NCBI GenBank assembly: GCA_036658435.1
Contig: JAVXEO010000034.1
Coordinates: forward strand, 1 to 24,835
From: DIGJ01 sp036658435
Lineage (GTDB): Bacteria > Bacillota > Clostridia > Lachnospirales > Lachnospiraceae
DNA length: 24,835 nucleotides
Direction of reading: 5' to 3'
This document shows positions 1-7,042 of this stretch, piece after piece. Under the pieces are notes generated by a model. That model made no database searches. It was not told the origin of the DNA and was given only the letters and a program-made list of their open reading frames with translations. A program made the translations under genes and the position numbers. How positions within the stretch are numbered: the first letter of the stretch is position 1; each line of letters starts with the position of its first letter.

Positions 1-2475
1 GGTGTAGCAGGTGGAGCTAGTGCAGCAGCACGACTTCGCCGAAGAGATGAAACAATGGAAATTATTATATTGGAAAAGGGGGACTATATTTCTTATGCAA
101 ATTGTGGGCTTCCTTATTATATTGGAAATTCTATTAAGAGTAGAGATGCTTTGCTCTTGCAAACCCCTCAGGCAATGAAGAAAAAATTCAATATTGATGT
201 ACGCATTTCTTCTGAGGTAACGAAAATAGATACTAAAAATAAAAAGATTTCCGTAATGGATAAAATGAATAATCGTTCTTATGAAGAGACTTATGATTCT
301 CTGATAATTGCTACCGGTTCTTCACCAATCAAGCCACCCATACCCGGAATTAAATCTGAAAATATATTTACATTGTGGAACATACCCGATACAGACGCTA
401 TAAAAAAATATATTCAAGAAAAAAATCCAAAATCAGCTGCCATAATTGGTGGTGGATTTATTGGTTTGGAAATGGCAGAAAATTTACACCATGCCGGGCT
501 AAAGGTTCATGTTATTGAAATGGCAGACCAAGTAATGGCACCCCTTGACTTTGAAATGGCTCAGCTATTACACGAAAATATGCAAATGAATGGTGTAAAT
601 CTTCTTTTAGGCGATGGCGTTTCTACGTTTGAAAATTCAACAAATTCAACCATCATTCATTTAAATAGTGGTAAATCCGTAACCGCCGATCTGGTTATTT
701 TATCAATAGGAGTTAAGCCAAATGGAGAGCTTGCTAAAGAAGCTGGAATTACTGTAAATTCCCGTACCGGAATTGTTGTAAACGAATATCTCCAAACTTC
801 CAGCCCGGATGTTTATGCAGTGGGTGATGTTATTGAAGTAGAAGATTTTATTTTAGGTGGAAAAACTATGATTCCTCTTGCCGGTCCTGCCAATAAGCAG
901 GGAAGAATTGCAGCGGACAATATTAGCGGAGACAAGAAAAAATATAACGGAACCCTTGGTTCTTCCATTGCCAAGATATTTGATTTACACGTTGCAAGCG
1001 TTGGTGTAAATGAAAAAAAGCTGAAAGCTATGGGGAAGGAAAAGAATAAAGATTACCATACAGTATTGATTAATCAAAAATCCCATGCTGGATATTATCC
1101 CGGTGCGACTCCCCTTACTTTAAAATTAATTTTTGATGGAAAAGGTACTATTTTAGGTGCACAGATTGTAGGACAAGAGGGCGTTGATAAGCGAATTGAT
1201 ACGATTGCTACTACAATACGCTTACATGGGTCCATCTATGATTTAACCGAATTAGAGCTTGCCTATGCACCTCCGTTTTCTTCTGCTAAAGATCCTGTAA
1301 ATATGTTGGGATTTGTTGCAGAAAATGTAGTAACAAAAATGGTTTCTTTTATTGAGTGGAAAGAGTTAGATGAATTACTACAGGATGAATCAAAAAAAGA
1401 TTCCTATACGGTTTTAGATGTAACCGAGGAAATGGAACGAATGGTATTTTCAATAAAAAATTCGTATTCCATTCCATTAGGAAGCTTGCATGAACGATTG
1501 GATGAATTGGACAAAAATCATCTTATTATTCCTTACTGCACAATAGGGGTTCGTTCTTATAATGCGGCCAGAATATTAATGCAGCATGGTTTTCAAAAGG
1601 TAAAGGTGTTATCTGGAGGTACTTCCTTTTACAAGTCCATGCATTTTATGGATAACATAAAAGAGGATTATGAAGAAAAAAAAGAGGATATCAATAAAAA
1701 ACAACTAGAAGAGAAGACTACCAAAAAGGAAATAAAAATATTGGATTGCTGTGGTCTACAGTGCCCTGGTCCTATTATGAAAGTAAATGAAACGCTACAT
1801 GATATGAGCGATGGAGAAATATTAAAAATATCCGCTACGGATATGGGATTTGCAAAAGATATGGATGCCTGGTGCAGACGAACAAAAAATACCTTTATAA
1901 ATAAAGAACGCAATGGAGTTGAAAACATTGTATATATAAAAAAAGGAATTACAACTCCGGAAGAAGCAGAAATCAAAACGGATCCTATTCAAAACCCTAA
2001 CTTGCCCCAAGGGAAAACTATAATTGTATTTAGCGGTGATCTGGATAAAGTACTAGCCTCTTTTATTATAGCCAATGGAGCGGCTTCCATGGGAAGACCG
2101 GTTACCATGTTCTTTACCTTTTGGGGACTCAATGCTCTTAGAAAATCAGAAAAAATAGGGGTAAAAAAACCATTTCTGGATAAAATGTTTGGTGCCATGA
2201 TGCCCCGGGGCAGCCGTAAGCTAAAATTATCGAAAATGAATATGGGGGGCATGGGAACTAAAATGATGAAGAAAGTCATGAACGACAAAAATGTAGACTC
2301 TCTGGAAGCACTTATGAAGCACGCAATGGATAGCGGAATCAAGCTGGTTGCCTGCACCATGTCTATGGATATCATGGGTATTACAAAAGAAGAGCTGATT
2401 GACGGCGTGGAGCTTGCTGGTGTGGCTTCTTACCTAGGTGATGCAGAAGAATCTAATGTCAATTTATTTATTTAG
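1..2475 (+). CDS. CoA-disulfide reductase-type flavoprotein fused to rhodanese, TusA and DsrE-like domains (5' partial)
   Basis: The reading frame is open to base 1, and its first visible residues, GVAGGASAAARLRR, are the end of the FAD-binding glycine loop, so the true start lies a few codons before the window. About 824 residues are visible. Order (numbered from base 1): FAD/NAD(P)-binding oxidoreductase (1-350), with redox Cys35 in NCGLPYY and an NAD-binding GGGFIGLE motif; dimerisation domain (about 350-450); rhodanese domain with active-site Cys513 in CTIGVR; TusA/SirA domain with Cys588 in CPGP; C-terminal DsrE-like domain rich in Met and Gly. The family reduces CoA disulfides, persulfides or polysulfides with NAD(P)H; the added domains carry persulfide sulfur between cysteines. 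I infer a cytosolic sulfane-sulfur or thiol-redox enzyme; the exact substrate cannot be read from sequence. It converges on the recombinase gene, leaving 25 bases with no clear terminator. Confidence 0.9.
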   Translation, partial: GVAGGASAAARLRRRDETMEIIILEKGDYISYANCGLPYYIGNSIKSRDALLLQTPQAMKKKFNIDVRISSEVTKIDTKNKKISVMDKMNNRSYEETYDSLIIATGSSPIKPPIPGIKSENIFTLWNIPDTDAIKKYIQEKNPKSAAIIGGGFIGLEMAENLHHAGLKVHVIEMADQVMAPLDFEMAQLLHENMQMNGVNLLLGDGVSTFENSTNSTIIHLNSGKSVTADLVILSIGVKPNGELAKEAGITVNSRTGIVVNEYLQTSSPDVYAVGDVIEVEDFILGGKTMIPLAGPANKQGRIAADNISGDKKKYNGTLGSSIAKIFDLHVASVGVNEKKLKAMGKEKNKDYHTVLINQKSHAGYYPGATPLTLKLIFDGKGTILGAQIVGQEGVDKRIDTIATTIRLHGSIYDLTELELAYAPPFSSAKDPVNMLGFVAENVVTKMVSFIEWKELDELLQDESKKDSYTVLDVTEEMERMVFSIKNSYSIPLGSLHERLDELDKNHLIIPYCTIGVRSYNAARILMQHGFQKVKVLSGGTSFYKSMHFMDNIKEDYEEKKEDINKKQLEEKTTKKEIKILDCCGLQCPGPIMKVNETLHDMSDGEILKISATDMGFAKDMDAWCRRTKNTFINKERNGVENIVYIKKGITTPEEAEIKTDPIQNPNLPQGKTIIVFSGDLDKVLASFIIANGAASMGRPVTMFFTFWGLNALRKSEKIGVKKPFLDKMFGAMMPRGSRKLKLSKMNMGGMGTKMMKKVMNDKNVDSLEALMKHAMDSGIKLVACTMSMDIMGITKEELIDGVELAGVASYLGDAEESNVNLFI

Positions 2476-2500
2476 TGTTTTCTGGGCAGTGAGAATGTGG

Positions 2501-3562
2501 TTACGGTTCTCTTAATCGTACCACATTTGCTGCAGAACGTTTTCTATCCTCATCCATGGCAGCATAATGTTTTTTTGTTGTATTTACATCATTATGGCCT
2601 AATACCTCCGCAACCAAATAAATATCCCCTGTTTCACGATAAAGAGACGTGCCATATGTACTGCGAAGCTTATGTGGTGTAATATGCTTTAGGGTAGTAA
2701 CCTGGCGAGCATACTCAGTAACAAGATTCTCAATTGCTCTTGGAGTCATACGGCTTTTTTGAATGGATAAAAATAAGGCGTTTTCATGACCGATTTTGGG
2801 AGTGATTAAACTTCGACTGATCTCAATATAATTACTTAAGGCTTCCTCGACTTCAATTCCAAAGTAAACAAAATCCTCTTTACCACCTTTTCGAACGATT
2901 TTAATTCGATTGTTTTTAAAGTCAACATCCGTTAAATCAAGACCGACACATTCTGAAACACGGATGCCTGTGCCTAAAAACAAAGTAATTAAAGCCAGAT
3001 TTCGTAATTTGTTTTTTTCATAATATACCTTTTTCATTCCGGTAAGAGTATCGTTTCCATGTTCAACAAGATCCAATAAGGTAGCAACCTCATCATAATC
3101 CAAACGAATGATTTCCTTACTATGCAATTTTGGAAGGTCAACTAAAAGTGATGGATTTGATTTTAGAAGCTTCCGCTTATTAAAATAAGCATAAAAGGAG
3201 CGAAGAGAAGATAGTTTGCGATGAATTCCCCGTTCATCATTTGTATGGATACTTCCATCAGAGCTGGTATATAGCTTTAAGTATTCCAAATATTCTTCAA
3301 TATCTACAGACTCTAATGGCTCAATATCCTGCAAAGAAAAGTCTTTGGTTTTATAATTTTTAAAGGTAGGATTTGACATAATTAGAAAATTAAAAAAAAC
3401 ACGCAAATCATAGGCATAATTAATTCTTGTTCTTACAGAGGTTCGAGGTTCAATTCCACGAAAATATTCTTTACAAAAAGATGGCAGCGTCTCCATTAAA
3501 GAACGAAGCCGTTGTGTATTTTCAATTATCATTTGCTTATCATAAGATATTGGGTTTGTCAT
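2501..3562 (-). CDS. xerS: XerS-like tyrosine recombinase
   Basis: A 353-residue site-specific recombinase. The N-terminal half (about 25-135) is the SAM-like core-binding domain. The C-terminal half carries the full catalytic set: Arg201 (GTGIRVSE), Lys225 (VRKGGK), His297 and Arg300 (HKLR), His323 (LGHND) and nucleophile Tyr333 (KKHYAA). The length is close to streptococcal XerS (about 356) and longer than XerC/XerD (about 300). An N-terminal stretch (LPSFCKEYF) also recalls XerS. XerS works alone, rather than as a XerC/D pair, to resolve chromosome dimers at difSL with FtsK. The start ATG follows a GGAAAGGA ribosome-binding site. A dif-like palindrome lies 86 bases upstream of the start. 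No phage or conjugation genes are nearby, which argues for a housekeeping role rather than a mobile-element integrase. The xerS label rests on length, motifs and context. Confidence 0.82.
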   Translation of the reverse strand: MTNPISYDKQMIIENTQRLRSLMETLPSFCKEYFRGIEPRTSVRTRINYAYDLRVFFNFLIMSNPTFKNYKTKDFSLQDIEPLESVDIEEYLEYLKLYTSSDGSIHTNDERGIHRKLSSLRSFYAYFNKRKLLKSNPSLLVDLPKLHSKEIIRLDYDEVATLLDLVEHGNDTLTGMKKVYYEKNKLRNLALITLFLGTGIRVSECVGLDLTDVDFKNNRIKIVRKGGKEDFVYFGIEVEEALSNYIEISRSLITPKIGHENALFLSIQKSRMTPRAIENLVTEYARQVTTLKHITPHKLRSTYGTSLYRETGDIYLVAEVLGHNDVNTTKKHYAAMDEDRKRSAANVVRLREP

Positions 3563-3619
3563 ATATAAAAATCCTTTCCTTGTAAATAGGTAAAGCTTTC
3601 CTTATAGATTGTATCAGAT

Positions 3620-3648
3620 ATCATACAGTAAAGGAAGTGTGATTTTAA
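3620..3648 (-). promoter_or_regulatory. Possible promoter of the XerS-like gene
   Basis: Read on the minus strand, TTAAAA (3643-3648) and TATGAT (3620-3625) are separated by 17 bases. The -10 is good and the -35 weak. The -35 abuts the dif-like palindrome, and an imperfect dyad (TGTATCAGATATCATACA, 3610-3627) covers the -10, so recombinase binding could affect its own transcription. That last point is inference. Confidence 0.35.
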
Positions 3649-3704
3649 AAGTGCAATGGCTCTTTTCAAAAAACTAGGGTTTTGCGAATAGAGCCATTGC
3701 ACTT
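3649..3704. other. dif-like recombination site inside a 56-bp imperfect palindrome
   Basis: Perfect 15-bp outer arms, AAGTGCAATGGCTCT (3649-3663) and AGAGCCATTGCACTT (3690-3704), flank inner paired blocks TTC/GAA (3665-3667 with 3686-3688) and AAAAC/GTTTT (3670-3674 with 3679-3683) around a TAGG centre. The 31 bases at 3660-3690 share the run AAAAACTA-N3-TTTT, in register, with the difSL site of streptococci and lactococci as I remember it. The site lies upstream of a XerS-like recombinase, as difSL does. No T-run follows either arm, so a terminator is less likely. Confidence 0.55.
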
Positions 3705-3728
3705 ATTACCGTTTACACTCTCTCATCT

Positions 3729-3754
3729 ACCATCTACGTATAAGATGGTTTTTT
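3729..3754 (+). terminator. Rho-independent-like hairpin with no obvious gene upstream
   Basis: Stem ACCATCT (3729-3735) and AGATGGT (3743-3749) with a 7-base loop is followed by five T (3750-3754). The T-run suits plus-strand transcription, but the nearest plus-strand gene upstream ends at 2475. It may end a short transcript from the dif-like region, or insulate the next gene. Confidence 0.4.
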
Positions 3755-3838
3755 AAAAAATACTTTGATAGAATTGTAATAAGGTATTTCACTCTTCATT
3801 ATGATTGTTACTATAAAAAAGGAGGTGTTTATTCATTT

Positions 3839-4186
3839 ATGTTGATTGCATGTTTTATTGCTAGCATTAGTACAATTTTTCTTATGGTACATTGGTTCAC
3901 TATGGCATGCAAGGAACTTAGCCATGCACGGCAAGGAGTAGAACATGCCATAACTCAAGTACAACTTCATAGTGATTTTTATCCGCAGGTACATAATGAA
4001 GCAAATGAACGTGCAGCAATAAATTCATTAGATACTTGCAGAATGATTTACCATGAAACTGTAAAAAATTATAACATGATTCGTAAAAAACCATGGAATT
4101 TTTTTCCGGCAATTATTTTTGGCTACCATCCCTTAAAAGATACGGATGATGTTTTAATTGAATTCAAAAGAAAGCAAAGGATTTGA
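3839..4186 (+). CDS. Small membrane-anchored protein with a LemA-like C-terminal segment
   Basis: A 115-residue protein with an N-terminal hydrophobic helix (about 2-20), then a helical, mostly soluble segment. Residues about 68-100 (YHETVKNYN, then KPWNFFPAIIFGY) match the pattern of the LemA C-terminal helix (Y-N/H-E/D-T-V, YN, P-x-N, F-G-F/Y). The body is much shorter than normal LemA (about 180-190 residues), so much of the usual helical bundle is missing. LemA function is poorly known; family members are membrane-anchored with an extracytoplasmic or N-out helical domain. The ribosome-binding site AAAGGAGG lies about 13 bases before the ATG, rather far. The gene is followed after 49 bases by the secreted InlB-repeat protein with its own strong ribosome-binding site. 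LemA kinship is my reading of a short motif. Confidence 0.6.
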   Translation: MLIACFIASISTIFLMVHWFTMACKELSHARQGVEHAITQVQLHSDFYPQVHNEANERAAINSLDTCRMIYHETVKNYNMIRKKPWNFFPAIIFGYHPLKDTDDVLIEFKRKQRI

Positions 4187-4235
4187 TGCTCCAATTAACA
4201 TTATAACATAGTTTGAATACAAGGAGGAATATAGT

Positions 4236-5261
4236 ATGAAACGAATTATATCTACTTTTCTAATTGCTTTAGCTGCAGTTGCTTTAACGGGTACCAATGT
4301 AAGTTTTGCAAAAGAAGAAAGTGTAAAATCTATTGAAATTGTAAAATATCCAAGTAAATGTGCGTATAATGTTGGAGAAGGATATTCAACAGAAGGAATG
4401 GTTGTAAAAGCAACGCTCTCCAATAAAAAGAAAGTGGAAGTAAGCAATTCTGAAATAACTTCATTTTCAGGAGTGAAGTTAACAGAGGGACGACCTTTTG
4501 AAAATGAAGGCTGGAAAGGGGTTACGTTAACCTATAAAAATGTAAACACTTTTTATGGAATTACCGTTTTTGATCCGGCAAAAGAATATTTTATTCAATT
4601 TGATTCTGACGGTGGAACACAAATTGAATCTATAAAAATCGATGCTTCCACAAAAGAATTTAAGTTACCAGTTCCAAAAAAGAAAAGTGCAGCTTTTCTT
4701 GGATGGTATCATAGCAATGGAAACAAATATACCACCTTTACTTCAGGTATGGGGCCAGCTTTATCTTTTAAGGCAAAATGGGGAAATTCCATTAAGTTTA
4801 ATGCCAATGGAGGATCTGGTAAAAAAATAAAGAATGGCATTATTTCCTCAGATTATAAATTACCAAAATCTACTTTTAAAAAATCCGGTTATAAATTTAT
4901 AGGTTGGGGCAGAAAGAAAACAGTAATAAATCAAAACGAATTTTTTGATGTGGGAGATTCATCTTCATTCATCAATACGGATAAGAACATTACCCTATAT
5001 GCACAATGGGTGAAACCAGCTTCTTATAAAATCTCTTATGATTCGTTAGGAAAGGTAAAATTAGATCCAAAATCAATTAAGAAATATACTTCCGGTAAAA
5101 CAACGATGCTACCTGATGCAGAAACAAAAGGCGAAGATGTGTTTATGGGATGGAGGATTACAAGAAATGGTAAAAAATCCAGTTCTTATTATTATGAAAT
5201 ACCTCCTTATATGACCGGAAATCTTAAACTGACTCCTGAAATAGGTAAATTTGAAGGTTAA
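4236..5261 (+). CDS. Secreted protein with Ig-like domain and InlB B-type repeats
   Basis: A 341-residue protein. Residues 1-25 form a signal peptide (MKRIIS, a hydrophobic core, cleavage probably after SFA). Residues about 30-110 look like a bacterial Ig-like domain (SIEIVKYPSK, YNVGEGYSTEGMVVKATLS). Three InlB B / Listeria-Bacteroides type repeats follow: about 112-180 (FDSDGG ending FLGWYHSNG and AKW), 181-255 (FNANGGSG, FIGWGRKK, LYAQW) and 257-335 (ISYDSLG, FMGWRIT), the last degenerate. There is no LPxTG sorting signal and no obvious wall-binding module, so it is probably released or loosely attached. Such repeats occur in surface and adhesion proteins; a specific ligand cannot be inferred. 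A strong AAGGAGG ribosome-binding site lies 8 bases upstream of the ATG. Confidence 0.8.
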   Translation: MKRIISTFLIALAAVALTGTNVSFAKEESVKSIEIVKYPSKCAYNVGEGYSTEGMVVKATLSNKKKVEVSNSEITSFSGVKLTEGRPFENEGWKGVTLTYKNVNTFYGITVFDPAKEYFIQFDSDGGTQIESIKIDASTKEFKLPVPKKKSAAFLGWYHSNGNKYTTFTSGMGPALSFKAKWGNSIKFNANGGSGKKIKNGIISSDYKLPKSTFKKSGYKFIGWGRKKTVINQNEFFDVGDSSSFINTDKNITLYAQWVKPASYKISYDSLGKVKLDPKSIKKYTSGKTTMLPDAETKGEDVFMGWRITRNGKKSSSYYYEIPPYMTGNLKLTPEIGKFEG

Positions 5262-5306
5262 ATGTCGGAACGTTTAGAAAATCCTTGGCGGGGCGTGCGC
5301 ACCCAC

Positions 5307-5373
5307 AGAGGAGCAAAGGAGCTGTCCCACTACTGATTTCAATCAGCTGGTGTGGCAGCTCCTTTGCTCCTCT
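5307..5373. terminator. Long hairpin between convergent genes
   Basis: A perfect 18-bp stem (5307-5324 with 5356-5373; arm begins AGAGGAGCAAAGG) continues inward with partial pairing and a small inner CTGAT/ATCAG hairpin. It starts 45 bases after the InlB-repeat gene and abuts the stop codon of the BlaI-like gene, so it probably terminates both. Neither side has a strong T-run, which is unusual. Confidence 0.6.
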
Positions 5374-5374
5374 T

Positions 5375-5737
5375 CTACTTTCGTTCACTGATAATTCGTT
5401 GCAATTCCATAACCTCTGTGGGACTCAAATCCTGATTGCTTAGATAATCAATTAGAAAATTATTAAGGGATCCATTGTATAATTTATTAATTAAAGATTT
5501 TGTTTCTATACCTTGTACGGTTCTTTTTGAAATAGATGCTCTACATAAAAAACCGGGATCTTCACGTATAATGGCACCCTTATCGATAAGACGTTTAATT
5601 ACGGTATAAGTTGTATTTTTTTCCCATCCAATGTATTCTTTGATGATTTTCGAGATGTCTTTTGCCGCTAGTGTCTTATTGGACCAAAGCAGCTCCATAA
5701 TATTTAATTCCCCTTCATGCAATCGAATTTCTTTCAT
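5375..5737 (-). CDS. BlaI/MecI/CopY-family transcriptional repressor
   Basis: A 120-residue protein of the family's usual size. Residues about 5-75 form the winged helix-turn-helix: LHEGELNIMELLW, AAKDIS, a recognition-helix region NTTYTVIKRLIDKG, and a wing. The C-terminal part (about 76-120) is the dimerisation region that is cleaved by BlaR1/MecR1 proteases in inducible systems. It starts at an ATG after GGGAGG. No BlaR1/MecR1 or beta-lactamase gene lies in the window, so it is an orphan regulator whose targets and signal are unknown. Two dyads resembling BlaI-type operators lie at 5954-5967 and 5984-5999, and one covers a consensus-like promoter, which suggests autorepression. The leader between that promoter and the start codon is long, about 240 bases. 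Confidence 0.85.
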   Translation of the reverse strand: MKEIRLHEGELNIMELLWSNKTLAAKDISKIIKEYIGWEKNTTYTVIKRLIDKGAIIREDPGFLCRASISKRTVQGIETKSLINKLYNGSLNNFLIDYLSNQDLSPTEVMELQRIISERK

Positions 5738-5953
5738 AAATATTACCTCCCAAAATGTAAAACTATTGGTGTAGAAAAAAATATTTACACCATAAAACTA
5801 ATACTATATTAAGTTATAAAACCAAGTGTTTTATAAGTTCTACTCATGTCGTATTACATTTACAAGCCTATAAATTATATGATATTATTAAAAAAACAAA
5901 CAGGATTCTTAATAATACAAACGAATAAAAAACAAATTTTTCACATGAGAAAA

Positions 5954-5967
5954 TCTACATTCGTAGA
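5954..5967. promoter_or_regulatory. Putative BlaI-type operator 2
   Basis: TCTACATTCGTAGA is a dyad with 5-bp arms (TCTAC, N4, GTAGA). It shares TCTACATT with the dyad 31 bases away, about three helical turns, so two dimers could sit on the same DNA face. It lies just downstream of the predicted transcription start. Confidence 0.45.
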
Positions 5968-5982
5968 AAGCTCGATATTATA

Positions 5983-6011
5983 ATTCTACATTACTAGAAC
6001 TCTTTTGTCAA
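5983..6011 (-). promoter_or_regulatory. Promoter of the BlaI-like gene
   Basis: On the minus strand, a perfect TTGACA (6006-6011) and TAGAAT (5983-5988) are separated by exactly 17 bases. Transcription should start near 5976 and give a leader of about 240 bases before the repressor gene. The operator-like dyad at 5984-5999 overlaps the -10 and spacer. Confidence 0.65.
5984..5999. promoter_or_regulatory. Putative BlaI-type operator 1
   Basis: TTCTACATTACTAGAA has arms TTCTA/TAGAA and covers the -10 and part of the spacer of the promoter, where a bound repressor would block RNA polymerase. It resembles the TACA/TGTA-type boxes of the BlaI/CopY family on one half; the assignment is inference. 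Confidence 0.5.
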
Positions 6012-6065
6012 TTCATTTTGTAATATAAATGAAAATAAATTGTAATATTTTCTTCATTAAATATA

Positions 6066-6121
6066 CATAAAAAATTCACTCCTTTATTTGTTATATTAAA
6101 TAAAGGAGCGAATTTTTTATG
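6066..6121 (-). terminator. Terminator of the division/lspA/rluD operon
   Basis: An 11-bp stem CTCCTTTATTT/AAATAAAGGAG (6079-6089 with 6098-6108) extends, after one mismatch, into AAAAAATTC/GAATTTTTT. On the minus strand it begins about 10 bases after the rluD-like stop and ends in a T-run. By symmetry it could also work on the plus strand. Confidence 0.85.
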
Positions 6122-6130
6122 TATTAAATT

Positions 6131-7042
6131 TTATAAACTTTTCAATAATTGTTGAAAATATTCAGGAAGCGGTGCCTGAAATTCCATATACTCTCCAGTT
6201 CGTGGATGCTTAAAACCAAGAATTTTTGCATGTAGTGTTTGACCTTCTAAATGAAATTTAGATTTTGAGGAACCATATACCTCATCTCCTAAAAGTGGGT
6301 GGTTTATACTTGCCATATGAACGCGAATTTGATGTGTTCTACCCGTCTCTAGCTTACATGCTATATAGGAAAAGTTCTGATTCAAATTTCGAATAACCTG
6401 ATAATGGGTAATTGCTTCTTTTCCATTTTTGTAATTCACCGCCATTTTTTTTCGATCAATGGGATGCCGTCCAATGGGTGCATCAATGCATCCTTCTTCT
6501 TGTGCAAAATGATTGTATACAATGGCTTCGTATCTTCTTGTAATGGTATGCTCTTTTAGTTGAAGGGCCAGTGAATTATGTGATAAATCGTTTTTACAGA
6601 CAACAATGGCTCCCGTGGTATCTTTGTCAATACGATGTACAATACCGGGACGCATAATGCCGTTAATACCGGATAAATTAGATTTACAATGGTAAAGCAA
6701 GGCATTTACAATGGTTCCGCTATAATGTCCTGCTGCTGGGTGCACCACCATGTTTTTTGGCTTATTCAAAACAATTAAATCTGCATCTTCAAAGAGAATA
6801 TCCAACGGTATGTCCTCCGGTACGATATCAAGAGGAATGGACTCCGGAATTCGAACTTCCAGAATATCTCCTTCTGAAAGCTTATAATTTGCCTTTACAC
6901 AAGTTCCATTTGCCGTTATATAATTCTCCTTAATTAACTTCTGAATATAGCTTCTTGTCCTATTTGAATCTTGTTCTGAAAGAAACTTATCAATACGCAG
7001 TCCAGCGGAGATAGAATCAATGTAAATTTTGTCATTTTCCAT
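6131..7042 (-). CDS. rluD: RluA/RluD-family 23S rRNA pseudouridine synthase
   Basis: 303 residues. An N-terminal S4 RNA-binding domain (about 13-65, RIDKFLSEQ) is followed by the RluA-type catalytic domain, with the active-site aspartate in HRIDKDTTG (Asp139) and the conserved GRTHQIRVHM and GDEVYG segments near the C-terminus. The family isomerises uridines in rRNA; RluD acts on helix 69 of 23S rRNA, but this clade is often called YlyB in Bacillus and its target is not certain. It overlaps lspA by 11 bases, the same lspA-rluD pairing seen in many Bacillota, and is the last gene before a strong terminator. Confidence 0.9.
   Translation of the reverse strand: MENDKIYIDSISAGLRIDKFLSEQDSNRTRSYIQKLIKENYITANGTCVKANYKLSEGDILEVRIPESIPLDIVPEDIPLDILFEDADLIVLNKPKNMVVHPAAGHYSGTIVNALLYHCKSNLSGINGIMRPGIVHRIDKDTTGAIVVCKNDLSHNSLALQLKEHTITRRYEAIVYNHFAQEEGCIDAPIGRHPIDRKKMAVNYKNGKEAITHYQVIRNLNQNFSYIACKLETGRTHQIRVHMASINHPLLGDEVYGSSKSKFHLEGQTLHAKILGFKHPRTGEYMEFQAPLPEYFQQLLKSL

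Larger units (their letters stand above)
5738..6065. other. AT-rich gene-free region upstream of the BlaI-like gene
   Basis: Very AT-rich with no credible gene; the longest ATG frame on the minus strand in the leader is about 12 codons without a ribosome-binding site. It holds the BlaI promoter and operators (5954-6011). A weaker dyad (TGGTGTA, then TACACCA; 5769-5794) lies close to the start codon. The rest shows nothing I can name. Confidence 0.6.

Noticed and set aside
2501..3562. Recombinase as integrase of a prophage or integrative element
   Set aside because: No excisionase, phage, relaxase or attachment-site repeats nearby; length and context favour a housekeeping Xer recombinase.
3649..3704. 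Palindrome as a plain rho-independent terminator
   Set aside because: No U-tract follows on either strand, no gene ends next to it, and the centre is better explained as a dif-like core.
5291..5302. GC-rich palindrome GTGCGCAC (5295-5302) as an operator
   Set aside because: Only 8 bp, with no promoter nearby; it lies between a stop codon and a terminator hairpin.
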